NCBI GenBank assembly: GCA_028551475.1
Contig: CM052357.1
Coordinates: 4,635,931 to 4,699,930, forward strand
Origin: Casuarina equisetifolia
Lineage: Eukaryota > Streptophyta > Magnoliopsida > Fagales > Casuarinaceae
DNA: 64,000 bases
Reading direction: 5' to 3'
Shown here: positions 1-10,395 of the stretch, piece by piece
Position numbering within the stretch: position 1 is the stretch's first letter
Layout of the letters: every line of letters starts with the position of its first letter
Made by a program: the position numbers and the translations under genes
Notes under the pieces: model-generated
Told to the model about the DNA's origin: nothing
The model's database searches: none
Seen by the model: only the letters and a program-made list of their open reading frames with translations

Positions 1-1943
1 CATTTCAGTGGAATGAGGAGGCACAAGGGGCGTTCGAAAAACTCAAAACAGTCTCGACCACAGCCTCAATTTTAGCCTTGCCAGATTTCAGCTAACAATT
101 TATCATTGAGTGTGATGCTTTAGGAAAGGGCATTGGGGCTGTGTTATCCAAAGGTAAGAGTCCTATTGCTTATTTGAGTAAAGTACTGCACGAAAATCAC
201 TTAAAGTTATCCACATATGAGAAGGAGATGTTAGCTATAGTGATGGCGGTCCAAAAATAGAGACATTATTTGTTGAGAATGCAATTTATCATTCGTACGG
301 ATCAGCGTAGCTTGAAATTCATTCAAGACCAGAAGTTAGTGACTCAAGCACAACAAAAATGGTTGTCAAAATTGTTGGGTTATGATTTTGTGGTGGAGTA
401 TAGAGCTAGGAAGGATAATATAGTGGCTGATGGGTTGTCTAGGAAGGACTGTAATAATAAAGACAAGGATTCTGGGAGTGTTGTGCTGTGTCAACCCCAG
501 TTCCCTTGTGGTTAGAGACAATCCAAAGGAGATTCAAGCTAAACATGAGATGTTGGAGCTAGTCAGCCGCATAGAAGAAGGAGAAGCCATTGGACCTTAG
601 GAGTATAAAGAGGGAATAATATTGTATAAAGGTCGGATTTATTTACCTCATGATTCCCCACTGATACCAACTATAGTAAACGAGATACATTCAAGTACCC
701 ACGAGGGTATGGAGAAGACCCTGCAGAGAGTAAGAATCAATTTTTTCTGGAAGGGAATGAACAGGTGGTCGATCAATTTGTGAGAGAATGTTCAGTGTGT
801 CAGCAACAAAAGAGTGAGAATAGGAGTTCTAGACGGAAGTTACAACCATTGCCCATTCCAGAGTAGATTTGGGAGGATATTGCTATGGATTTCATCAAAG
901 GCTTACCGGTATCATATGGAAAATAAGTGATATTTGTGGTAGTGGATAGGTTGTCCAAGTTTGGGCATTTCGTTCCCATGGTTCACCCATACACAGCCCC
1001 ACAAGTTGCCCAGGTATTTTTTGATAATACTTTCAAGTTGTATGGAGTGCCTAAATCCATAGTTAGTGATAGGGATCCTCTTTTCACTAGCCATTTTTGG
1101 AGAGAATTGTTTAAGTTGCAAGGAATGAATTTTAACTTCCCTTCAGCTTATCACCCTCAAACAAATGGCCAAACAGAGGTATTAAACAGAACAATAGAAA
1201 TGTACCTAAGGTGTTTTGTGGGAGATAATCAGAAGTTATAGAATAGGTGGATTAGTTGGGCTCAATTTTGTTATAATACAGGCTGGCACAGTTCGACGTT
1301 GCACTCTCCCTATAAGGTAGTGTATGGGTGTAGCCCTCCTTCCTTGGTTTCTTTTGTTGCTAGATCCACTAAAGTGGTGGGTGTAGAGCAAATAATGGTG
1401 GAACGAGCAAGGATACTTTCTCAAGTTAAGAGGAATTTGCAAGCTGCACAAGAGAGAATGAAGAAATTTTATGATCGAGGAAAAAGAGAAATTCAGTATG
1501 AAGTGAGAGATTATGTGTTTGTCAAGCTACCCCAACATAAGCAAGTGTCTTTATCTAACCGCAAGAAAAGTAAGCTGGTTTCATGTTTTCAAGGCCCCTA
1601 CAAAATATTGCAACGCATTGGTGAAGTGGCCTACAAACTTAAGCTGCCAGCTCATGCGAAGGTGCATCCTGTCTTCCACGTCTCTAAGCTTAAGAGATGT
1701 ATCAATCCTGTAGATGCTATATGTGAAGAGGAGGAACAAGAAGAATATGTAGATGCAGAAGAAGAGTTAAGGGAAGAGTCCTTCCTGCAAGCAGTGTTGG
1801 AAAGGCGTCAAAGGAGCGGAAGAAGTGAACTATTAATTCATTGGCAGGGCAAATCTCCTTCGGATGCAACCTGGGAGGAAGAGCAGGACTTATTAAGACG
1901 TTTTCCAGAATTCCAGAGCATGCAAATTGGGCAAAGGCCTTGA
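1..1943 (+). pseudogene. Ty3/gypsy chromovirus pol remnant (RT end, RNase H, integrase, chromodomain)
   Basis: This is the 3' half of a gypsy polyprotein; the 5' half lies outside the window. In order one can read the reverse transcriptase end and RNase H (ECDALGKGIGAVL, then DGLSRK near 440), the integrase zinc region (CSVCQQQK near 795), the integrase core (MDFIKGLP, VSDRDPLF, NGQTEVLNR) and a C-terminal chromodomain (LLIHWQGKSPSDATWEEE near 1830). The RNase H, integrase core and chromodomain share one frame but are interrupted by stops at 93, 258, 513 and about 1239. The zinc region needs frame changes around 520-900. The chromodomain places it among chromoviruses, a family known for targeted integration. 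It is not autonomous as it stands. Identification is firm; the finer clade is not determined. Confidence 0.93.
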
Positions 1944-1972
1944 GGACAAGGCGAAACTCGAGGGGGAAGGAA

Positions 1973-2393
1973 TGTTACCGGTAAGAAATTCTGCAGGATT
2001 TTTGTTGTAAATAGTTCCCGTTTCCTATCAATTGCTATGTGCAAGTTAGCTTATTTTGTCTTGTAATGGGCTGAATGTTGTGTAGTGGGTCCAGACCCGT
2101 TAAGTAAGAACTGATGTAACTAAGCCCGATCCAGTTGGGAAAACTACTTTGTAACCCGTTGTCCAGGACGGGAGGGGACATTTTGGAATTTTCTATCGTA
2201 TTTCCGATTAGGGCTCCCGGATTGAGCTCATCTATCCTCCGTGTGTGCTTTATTCTTCCACAATCGGTCGCCGGAGACGTTCCCATCCGAATCCCCTTGT
2301 GGATTTCGTGCTTGACGCTCCTAACACCAGAGCTCAAGCCGCACGTCAACGCACATTTCAGCTTCTGCACAATTCCGAACCAGATCACTTTCA
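1973..2393 (+). repeat. 3' LTR of the gypsy element
   Basis: A purine-rich tract (gagggggaaggaa, ending at 1972) follows the polyprotein stop and is directly followed by TGTTACCGG, the expected LTR start. The right end at 2393 (…CTTTCA) is inferred: from 2394 on, the sequence matches an unrelated stretch at 14304, so the repeat shared with 14304 begins where the LTR stops. That gives a TG...CA LTR of 421 bp. The matching 5' LTR lies outside the window, so the length and target duplication cannot be checked. Confidence 0.7.
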
Positions 2394-2652
2394 CTCTGTT
2401 TTCTTCAAACTATTTGGTGTTTCTCAAATCAATTGCGGCTTAAAATTCATGAACTACTTGTAATGGTGGCCCTATCCGCAAAAAAAATTGATTCCCATGT
2501 AAACCTACATAATAGACCTTAGATAAACTAGCTTTCTCCTGATTCTTGATAGGGGTTGTTCATATTTCCAGATTTCCAGATTTCCAGATTTCCAGATATC
2601 TTTTCCCAGAAAAATGAAGCTTTTCTTTCTGAGAGTGACATGAGCTTTCCTA
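2394..2652. repeat. Dispersed duplicate, copy 1 (partner 14304-14534)
   Basis: This stretch matches 14304-14534 in the same orientation (shared stretches such as aaactatttggtgtttctcaaa/gtcaaa and cttttcccagaaaaatgaag). Copy 1 contains about four tandem atttccag units near 2570-2600 where copy 2 has one. No coding content is seen. The gypsy LTR abuts it exactly, so the element inserted at the edge of this sequence or brought the junction here. Confidence 0.8.
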
Positions 2653-3037
2653 ATAATATGTTATTTTATAATATTTCAAGATTCGATTCCATAAACATTT
2701 TATGAACAATGCCATAATGGTGCCTCCATGCCCATGCCCAAATAGTATACACATGACCTCTTAAATAACGAGGCCTCAGGCTCTTAGTAGCTTTACTTGT
2801 CTATCAGTAAATTGACAGAAGCATCCTTTGTTGAGATCATGTAAAAGGGAAAGTCCCGCCCCATGTTGAGATCACCCTAAGTGTTCCAGTACTAAAAATG
2901 AGTTAGGAACTTCCCTTATAATGATGACATTTCATGCCTGCTTGCTAAAAATATCTAACTACGAGCCAATTCTCATGTTCACAAAAAGATATCTAACAAG
3001 GCAAATTGTGGGCGTTTCAGGTTGTAATTAGTAATAC

Positions 3038-4413
3038 CTATGCTGCTTTAGCTGTTTGACGAACAACAGAAAGCTTAGCCAAAAGACCACCGAGCTGAAG
3101 ATATGAACCAACACCATCACAGATTCTCATATGGGCAAACCCAGTTTCCTGAAACTCAAACAGGACAAGCATTAATATTGCGCTATAGATAACGTGGCAT
3201 TTGAATGGATGAAAGAAATTTACGGAGGCGTTTCAGGTATGGCATCTGTACCTTCATGAATTCCAGTTTCAGATACTCCGCCATGTCGTAAACTTTTAAT
3301 GATACGGAATAAAGTCGTGATTATGTCAGTGGGAGAATAGCCCAAATCATGGAGCTGCTTGAGACCAGAACAAGCATCATCAAATTTCCCTTCCAGATCA
3401 TTATGGACCATGTTCTTTACATGCAATGGATGAGGCTGATCGCAGACCTGAAAACCAACCATAGACATTACAGTGAACACAAATGTATATCTAATTATAT
3501 TGAATCACTGAACCGCTAAGTTTTTCGATTCATAAACCTTGAAAACATTTTCTTGGTTGACAAAACGGAACCCACTACATGTAGCCTGCAAGTTATTCAA
3601 TGCCTGCCCCATGTCACCGTCAGCAGTGAAAATTATGGCTTCAAGCCCTCTGGAACATAAGGAACCTGCACTTTTGACAAACGCGTATCAATTAAGATCT
3701 AGAGCTAGCTTTCATTCCATTGGACAATTAACAAGGCCAAAATATATAAGCAATCTAGTAGTTTAACCAGTTCACGGTGATCAATCAAACACCATACAAG
3801 GAGCAAACATCTTAATCTTGTTCCTCACAACATCTACTCCCCTACAAAACAGAGTGCCGATACAATCATTTCAGAAGGAAACCTAGAGACTGAAAATAAA
3901 AATACCAGACACCAAGAAGCCCCAAATTTTAGTCACCTGTCATCTGACGCATTTAGTTCCAAAACAGCCTCCTTATAATTTGGTCCCAGAAGCTCATGTG
4001 CAAGTGCCAGTATACTCGTGGTTTCACCAGTTCTAGGAGGGACCCTGAAAATAGCAAATGCATAAAGAACGAGCGCTGCAGAGATCTTCCAAGGACAAAC
4101 AGAATCAAAGAAAAATCAGAAGCAAACTTCGCACTGAAATGCGCAAAAATCCTGTCCATTTTGTCGTTTAAACACCTAAGACATCTCTCGCCAGGTCCAG
4201 TGCAACAATTTGGCTCCATTGAATTACTTTTTTCAGCATTCAAAACAAAAGAACATAGACTCATATGCATGTATTTTTAAGAAAAAAATCCCCATTTGGG
4301 TGAAGTACAGCAACTACATACCTCCTCTAACTGCAGCCCTATGAAACTGCTATGCAAACTTCATTTCCTAGACCCAAATGGGCACTGCCTGACGAAGAAG
4401 AGGGAGCCATCAT
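3038..4413 (-). pseudogene. RFC2: Replication factor C subunit 2 (small clamp-loader subunit), decayed copy
   Basis: RFC small subunits are AAA+ ATPases that load PCNA onto primed DNA. Four exons are readable on the minus strand with GT-AG borders: 3937-4044 (Walker A region to NASDDR), 3538-3665 ([10 protein letters not shown] to QENVFK), 3252-3447 (VCDQPHPLHVKN to LKLEFMK) and 3038-3148 (ETGFAHMRICDG to the stop). A degraded first exon, MMAPSSSSGSA, begins at 4413. Several things are wrong. The exons between DDR and VPYVPEG (with Walker B and the arginine-finger region) are missing, the Walker A reads [10 protein letters not shown] instead of GPPGTGKTTS so the catalytic Lys is Glu, and one extra base after RIIK shifts the frame near YDMAEY. 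It cannot encode a working clamp loader. Introns are kept, so this is a DNA-level duplicate, not a retrocopy. Confidence 0.9.
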
Positions 4414-4598
4414 TGCCGTGAAATGATGATCGATTACAAGCTGCACCCAAATAGAGAAATGGTTGCCCCGACAGAAACCCTCGGAGAAAACCCTTTCGAT
4501 TTGGAGGGAGAAAACCCGTGGATTTGGAGGGAAATTGAATAGAATCGGAGAAACCCGTTTTGGGGAAGATTGAGTTTTGGGAATGTACAAAATCCAGT

Positions 4599-4658
4599 CG
4601 AATTAGGAATCCCAGTTGTTTTGGGAATCCGAAACCTAATCGAATTAGGAATCCTAGT
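4599..4658. repeat. GAATCC-rich short tandem repeat, left block
   Basis: About two units of a 30-36 bp motif built around gaattaggaatcccagttg and ttttgggaatccgaaacc. The same motif recurs at 5070-5215, on the other side of the LTR-like segment at 4688-4989. Confidence 0.7.
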
Positions 4659-4672
4659 CAAAAAAAACCCAA

Positions 4673-4989
4673 GCTCTGATACCAGTTTGTTGTGACCAAT
4701 AATATTTCGGATCCCAAAGAAGTAGAAAAGAAAACAGAATAAAATAAGTAAATCACACAAAACACCAAGATTTTCGTGGTTCGGCTTGGCAAGCTAAGGA
4801 GCGATAAGTCTCAGATCCAGTGCTACAATTGCAAACTGCGGAGTCACTTACTTCACACAGGTAGAAGGATCAAGGTTCCTCGGTGCTAATCTTTGTTTAA
4901 TCTGAACCCCAGGATTGTAATCAGATGCTCAAACTGTCCTGTAACTCAAGAAATTACGTGCTGTAATTTCAGATTTATCATATTTGGCA
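4673..4989 (-). mobile_element. Copia-type LTR with adjoining primer-binding site (element remnant)
   Basis: On the minus strand, TGGTATCAGAGC (4684-4673) matches the usual tRNA-iMet primer-binding site, separated by a few bases from an LTR ending in …CACAACA at 4688. The LTR would start at TGCCAAATATG (4989). Inside it is a ttttcgtggttcgg motif often seen in copia LTRs. No polyprotein follows the primer site, so only an LTR end remains. Borders are approximate and no target duplication was found. Confidence 0.55.
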
Positions 4990-5069
4990 CCTCTTGACGG
5001 GTAGTCATGGGTTGGAGTCGTTTAGTCCATGGTCCATTAGATGGTCGGTGCAAGGCCTGAAATTGGAAC

Positions 5070-5215
5070 ACATTGGATTCCCAGTTGTTTTCGGAATCCA
5101 AAACCGACTAGAATTAGGAATCCCAATCGGTTTGGGAATCCGAAACCCTGTCGGATTAGGAATCCCAGTTGTTTTGGGAATCCGAAACCCATTTGAACTA
5201 GGAAATCTAAAACCC
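5070..5215. repeat. GAATCC-rich short tandem repeat, right block
   Basis: Three to four alternating copies of taggaatcccagttgttttg and ggaatccgaaaccc. It is read through by the frame upstream of the helicase as a repeating LGIRNP / LGIP peptide. The sequence joins directly to the truncated 5' end of the helicase copy and matches the left block at 4599-4658. Confidence 0.75.
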
Positions 5216-5350
5216 ACTATAAATAAAGGGATTAGGATTATTGAAGAGATCAATTCTAGGCCTAGGGTCGTGACAGAATATAATCAGTATTTCGTGTTTC
5301 TTAGTGCTTTGATAGCAAACCCGTCCAGCAAGTCAGAGAAGGGATTAGCG

Positions 5351-7900
5351 ATGAGCATTGGGCTTTCAAGGAGTAGGATTTTGCAGGAGGACGACGTTGT
5401 TCCATCACGGAGACCGTTGAAGAGGATGAGCTCACTAGAAAGGTGGGAAGCAAAGCAGTTGATCGCTGCGGGTGTTCTGAGAGTTACAGAGTATCCAACA
5501 TATGATGAGGAAGGAGATGGGCTGCTGTACCAAGAAAAGGGTGTTGAAGAGGAGGTCGAGATTGAGCTGAACAAGGATGAGCCTGTCTTCTTGCGAGGCC
5601 AGGATAGGTATTCAAGGGATAGGTCACCTGTGAAGATTTCGAAGAACCCAGAAGGTTCTTTGAGTCGTGCCGCAGCACTTCAGTCTGCGCTAACAAAGGA
5701 GCGCAGAGAAGTGAGAGAACATCAACAGAGGACAATGTTGGACTCTATTCCCAAGGACCTGAATCGACCTTGGGAAGACCCTATGCCAGAGGCAGGTGAG
5801 AGGCATCTAGCGCAGGAGCTGAGGGGTATTGGGTTGTCGGCATACGACATGGCAGAATGGGAGAAGGATGCTTATGGGAAGTCCACCAGTTTTGGGCAGA
5901 GATCAAAGCTCTCCATTCAGGAACAGAGGCAAAGCTTGCCAATCTACAAGTTAAAGAAGGAACTCATTCAGGCTGTGCACGACAATCAAGTCTTGGTCGT
6001 AATCGGTGAGACTGGTTCGGGTAAGACAACTCAGGTGACTCAATACCTTGCGGAAGCAGGATATAGTACCAAAGGAAAAATCGGGTGTACCCAGCCCCGT
6101 AGGGTGGCTGCAATGTCTGTGGCCAAGAGGGTTGCTGAGGAGTTTGGTTGTAGGTTGGGTGAGGAAGTTGGATATACAATTCGATTTGAGGATTGTACTA
6201 GTCCAGACACTGTTATCAAATACATGACAGATGGTATGCTTCTTAGGGAAATCTTGATTGATAAGAACCTCTCTCAATACTCTGTTGTAATGCTCGATGA
6301 AGCACATGAGAGGACAATACACACGGATGTTCTTTTTGGATTACTCAAGCAGTTAGTGAGACGGAGACCTGATCTTCGTTTGATTGTCACATCAGCCACA
6401 CTAGATGCAGAGAAGTTTTCTGGGTATTTCTTCAACTGTAATATATTTACAATTCCTGGTAGAACTTTTCCTGTTGAGATACTCTACACCAAACAGCCAG
6501 AAAGTGATTACCTAGATGCAGCGTTAATTACTGTGCTACAGATTCACTTGATGGAACCGGAAGGAGACATCCTTCTCTTCCTGACTGGTCAAGAGGAAAT
6601 TGATTTTGCATGCCAATCTCTGTATGAGAGGATGAAACGACTAGGTGACAATGTCCCAGAATTGATTATTCTACCAGTATATAGTGCGCTTCCCAGTGAA
6701 ATGCAGTCTAGGATTTTTGAACCTGCCCCTCCAGGGAAGAGGAAAGTGGTTGTTGCTACCAATATTGCAGAGGCATCTTTGACCATTGATGGCATATTTT
6801 ATGTGATTGATCCTGGATTTGCAAAGCAAAATGTGTACAACCCCAAGCAAGGGCTTGATTCACTCATCATTACTCCTATTTCACAAGCATCAGCTAAGCA
6901 ACGAGCCGGGCGTGCTGGGCGTACAGGTCCTGGGAAATGTTACCGTCTCTACACTGAGAGTGCATACCGAAATGAGATGTCTGCTACTTCCATTCCAGAG
7001 ATCCAGAGGATAAATCTTGGGATGACTACACTTACCATGAAAGCTATGGGGATAAATGATCTTCTGTCTTTTGATTTCATGGATCCACCTTCACCTCAAG
7101 CTCTACTTTCTGCCATGGAGCAACTGTACAGTCTAGAAGCTCTTGACGATGAGGGGCTTCTAACCAAATTGGGTCGCAGAATGGCAGAATTTCCTCTTGA
7201 TCCGCCATTGTCTAAGATGTTGCTAGCCAGTGTGAACCTTGGATGCAGTGATGAGATTTTGACAATCATTGCAATGATTCAAACAGGGAATATCTTCCAC
7301 AGGCCTAGGGAGAAACAAGCCCGAGCGGATCAGAAGAAGGCCAAGTTCTTCCAGCCAGAAGGAGACCATATGACATTACTTAAAGTTTATGATGCTTGGA
7401 AAAATAATAACTTTTCTGGGCCATGGTGTTTTGAGAACTTTGTTCAATCTAGATCCTTGAGAAGAGCACAGGATGTCAGAAAGCAGCTACTCACCATTAT
7501 GGACAAATACAAATTGAAGGTTGCGAGTGCTGGAAGGAATTTTACAAAGATCAGGAAGGCAATTGCTGCAGGATTTTTTTTCCATGTTGCAAGAAAGGAT
7601 CCGCAGGAGGGCTATAGGACCCTAGTCGAGAACCAACCCGTTTACATCCATCCCAGCAGTGCTCTTTTTCAGAGACAACCTGATTGGGTCGTCAACCATG
7701 AGCTGGTGATGACTACAAAAGAGTACATGCGAGAGGTCACTGTTATAGATCCCAAATGGCTTGTGGAAGTAGCACCGAGATTCTTCAAAGTGGCAGATCC
7801 TGCAAAGATGAGCAAGCGCAAACGACAAGAAAGAATTGAACCACTTTATGATAGATATCAGGAACCTAATTCTTGGCGTTTAAGTAAACGTCGCGCTTAA
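5351..7900 (+). CDS. DEAH-box pre-mRNA splicing helicase (PRP22/DHX8, plant DEAH5 type), 5'-truncated
   Basis: PRP22-type helicases release mature mRNA from the spliceosome. From the first in-frame ATG at 5351 the protein has 849 residues and no intron. Helicase motifs are intact: GETGSGKT near residue 219, [12 protein letters not shown] near 316, SAT near 347, [21 protein letters not shown] and [10 protein letters not shown] near 517-530. The HA2/OB-fold C-terminal region follows, ending [15 protein letters not shown]…WRLSKRRA as in the family. Known full-length plant proteins are about 1170 residues; here the N-terminal third with the S1 RNA-binding domain is absent. The frame stays open upstream to about 4994, but only through GAATCC repeats and unrelated sequence. 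It is either a 5'-truncated retrocopy or a gene that lost its 5' end to rearrangement. Helicase identity is firm; function as a gene is doubtful. Confidence 0.85.
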   Translation: MSIGLSRSRILQEDDVVPSRRPLKRMSSLERWEAKQLIAAGVLRVTEYPTYDEEGDGLLYQEKGVEEEVEIELNKDEPVFLRGQDRYSRDRSPVKISKNPEGSLSRAAALQSALTKERREVREHQQRTMLDSIPKDLNRPWEDPMPEAGERHLAQELRGIGLSAYDMAEWEKDAYGKSTSFGQRSKLSIQEQRQSLPIYKLKKELIQAVHDNQVLVVIGETGSGKTTQVTQYLAEAGYSTKGKIGCTQPRRVAAMSVAKRVAEEFGCRLGEEVGYTIRFEDCTSPDTVIKYMTDGMLLREILIDKNLSQYSVVMLDEAHERTIHTDVLFGLLKQLVRRRPDLRLIVTSATLDAEKFSGYFFNCNIFTIPGRTFPVEILYTKQPESDYLDAALITVLQIHLMEPEGDILLFLTGQEEIDFACQSLYERMKRLGDNVPELIILPVYSALPSEMQSRIFEPAPPGKRKVVVATNIAEASLTIDGIFYVIDPGFAKQNVYNPKQGLDSLIITPISQASAKQRAGRAGRTGPGKCYRLYTESAYRNEMSATSIPEIQRINLGMTTLTMKAMGINDLLSFDFMDPPSPQALLSAMEQLYSLEALDDEGLLTKLGRRMAEFPLDPPLSKMLLASVNLGCSDEILTIIAMIQTGNIFHRPREKQARADQKKAKFFQPEGDHMTLLKVYDAWKNNNFSGPWCFENFVQSRSLRRAQDVRKQLLTIMDKYKLKVASAGRNFTKIRKAIAAGFFFHVARKDPQEGYRTLVENQPVYIHPSSALFQRQPDWVVNHELVMTTKEYMREVTVIDPKWLVEVAPRFFKVADPAKMSKRKRQERIEPLYDRYQEPNSWRLSKRRA

Positions 7901-9152
7901 GATGTATTTTAGCTATTTTTTGTATCATATTGTAAATGTTAGTCTTCTCCTTATCTTTTACCAATGAACCACACCTACTGAAACTTGACCGTGGAATCAT
8001 AGGTTTTTGTTTTATGTTTTAGTTTTTCCTAAGGGAGTCTCCTTTGCTTTTCCGTCAAATTACTAAATTAAAGTAGAAAAGGAGGTAATTTTCAAATAAA
8101 TAAATAAATAAATTCAAGAAGAAAACAAACGGTTTAGTATCAAATTTCACCCCCAAATATAATCCCCACAACAGAAAAAACAAAATAGTTGCTTTTCAAA
8201 ATAGTTATCAGTTAATCTTAGAGAACTAGCCTACCCTGACTTGCTGATACTAGTCCAAAAAGGCAGAATTTCAAGCATCGTTGCTACTATTATTAGTGTA
8301 GCAAAAGAAGGTGAAATGGTAACTGCACTCATACCAAGGTAGGCCCTCCTATTCTCGCTAGCTTTCCACTCACATAAATAATCAATATCCAACCTCCTGA
8401 GAGATATGGGGAGCCTCTTACTACGAGATCTGCATACAGATCCCTTTGCCATCACATGTTTCATGAAAATGAAGCCTCGACTAAATCAAGCTAAGTACCT
8501 GTGGAGGCTCTAATTGTGAAATGTTGCTTCCTCAGATCTCTCAAAACGCAAGATAATGATAGATGCGCAAGATTGAGATAACCTCAATTTTAACCTATTC
8601 TCTTAGCAACCAAAAAGAAACGAAGAAAAAATTCTGATTCCATTAACATATCTACATTGATGTATGCTAAGATGTGAAAAACTGAATGTTGAGATCTTAA
8701 AAACTCTCCTTTCTTGTGTTTCCCAGCATTTCCCGGCAGCCAAACAGTGCCCAACATCAAATTCCAAAAGCCATTTACTTCAAACAACCTCATGTTTTTC
8801 CTAGATGCGGGGCTAAATGAATACCAGATTCCAATCTTCCACCATTTTGCACCATCAGAGCATTCCACAACCACCTAAAAATCCCCATATCGCAGCTTTC
8901 CCTAACAAAACATTTTCAACCAACAGCACACCAAATTCCAAATTGGAAACTACGATACCCTCTTTCAACATTTCCGACCAGCCAAACACTCCAAGCGCAC
9001 CAACAAAAAACTCCAAACCCCAAATTTTCCCGAAAGCTACATTCTACCGGATCCCAGATTCAAATACCACATCTCCCCCGTTTGCCACATTTTCCCAGCA
9101 GAAAAGAAGGAAAAAAATTGAGGAACGGGAGAAAGCGCGAGAGAAAAATAAC
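7901..9152. other. Intergenic stretch after the helicase
   Basis: No gene is recognised. There is a short (AAAT)n tract at about 8095-8112. A 77-codon minus-strand frame at 8231-8464 matches no family I know and shows no domain, so it is not called. The segment 8800-9150 is CA-rich and without coding signal. Confidence 0.5.
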
Positions 9153-9268
9153 CTTTCTTGGCCAGCAGTGTCCCAAATCTGGGCCTTGACGATCTTGTCG
9201 TCCACACGGGTGCTTCGCGTGGCGAATTCCACACCAATGGTGGACTTGGACTCGAGGCTGAATTCGTT
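9153..9268 (-). pseudogene. RAB GTPase (RABA/Rab11 type) exon fragment
   Basis: RABA GTPases direct trans-Golgi and endosomal vesicle traffic. The minus strand reads [16 protein letters not shown] (switch I) through [15 protein letters not shown] (switch II), followed by a GT splice donor at 9152-9151, which is the usual end of the first RAB exon. The second exon with the remaining G motifs and prenylated Cys tail was not found. The P-loop (GDSGVGKS) is missing from its place upstream. Instead a P-loop-like stretch appears on the opposite strand at about 9275-9318, so the exon seems to have been broken by a small inversion. Not functional. Confidence 0.8.
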
Positions 9269-9444
9269 TCTGGGGCCGGATTGTTGGTTCAAAATACCAA
9301 CCTCCTCTCAACCATGAACGTGCGGTTAGCAAAGCCGATGTTTTTAGGTCGTTCCTCTTTTTTGGGCTTGGCTATGTGTACTTGTACTAAACTTATAGAA
9401 TTAACATGGGCTGAAATTAAAGGTCCAACCAAAATTTTCTTTTA

Positions 9445-9825
9445 GAAAATTAACCCAAAAAAGTGGTAAATTGGACGATTCATTGAGTTTAATTTAATCC
9501 CTTAGGTACGACTTTTTTTTTAACTAAATACAGTAGATTTACAACAGAAAAAATTTTCTCTTTATGTTTACAACCCAGTTTCTTGATTCCCAAGAAATTA
9601 ATCAACAAAATATAAGCAAAAAGATACTAACACATATAAAGAGCTTACCAAATAACACCTTGACAGTGTGAGATGCACTTCGTACTTGAACAATAAACAT
9701 GGATTCGAACTATATTATAGATCGGTCGTCCCATTTTATTTCAAAACCACCCTGTCCGAGTTCAAAATAAAATGGAATTGGCGAAAGTCCAAAGGCAACT
9801 TTTGACCTACCGCTCGCATTTCGCT
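9445..9825. other. AT-rich spacer
   Basis: No coding or RNA gene is seen. Short complementary stretches ccattttatttcaaa and aaaataaaatgg near 9730-9775 could pair. Nothing else stands out. Confidence 0.4.
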
Positions 9826-10395
9826 TAAATACCTTTGTTTGAAGAACTAGAAGTTTTGGTTCTTCGAGACTTCCAAATTGGAGGGCTTCAACGTGAGAAC
9901 TCTTACTTGATCTTTCAACTATTTGAAATAATCAACATTTTTTCATTTATATTTTGTTACATAATAATATTTATGGATATTCTAGAATATTTGATCATTT
10001 CTATTTGTTTTATTTATTTATTTTATTATTATTAGACTTGTTCATTTGCTTTACTTTTTTGCAGCTTTTTGTGAACTTAAACGATTAAATTATCTAAGAG
10101 TATTGGGATTAAGGAAAATTGCACTAGATGGCCATATTCCCTCTTGTCTTGGAATGATAGAAAACGTTGAAACCCTTTGGCTAAGTCAAAATCACCTTCA
10201 TGGTAATGTACCTTCTTCAATATTTTTCAACCAAAGTAAGATGACTTATTTTGATGTTTTGAACAATCAACTTGAAGGGGTATTATCAATTTCTATTTTT
10301 GCCAATGTTTCAAGTCTCTAAAAATTTGATCTCTCACACAATTTCAATTTGGAAATTGAAACTAAATTTCTTTTATTTTTATATTTAGATAATAC
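9826..10395 (+). pseudogene. Leucine-rich-repeat receptor-like protein fragment
   Basis: Two exon pieces encode LRRs of the plant extracellular type. The first, from about 9838, reads FEELEVLVLRDFQIGG. The second follows an acceptor tttttgcag at 10064 and reads CELKRLNYLRVLGL, GHIPSCLGMIENVETLWLS, NHLHGNVPSSIF and YFDVLNNQLEGVLS. A stop (TAA) at about 10319 interrupts the repeat series, after which KFDLSHNFNLEIETKF continues in frame. GxIPxxLG spacing is that of RLP/RLK ectodomains. No signal peptide, transmembrane segment or kinase is present. A dead fragment of a receptor-like protein gene. Confidence 0.8.

Noticed and set aside
4994..5350. Extended N-terminus of the helicase from 4994
   Set aside because: The first codon there is TTG, the peptide is a translation of GAATCC repeats, and no family similarity exists upstream of about 5351.
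8231..8464. 77-codon minus-strand frame after the helicase
   Set aside because: No recognisable domain, no splice partner, composition like its surroundings. Checked as a possible second RAB exon and it does not match.
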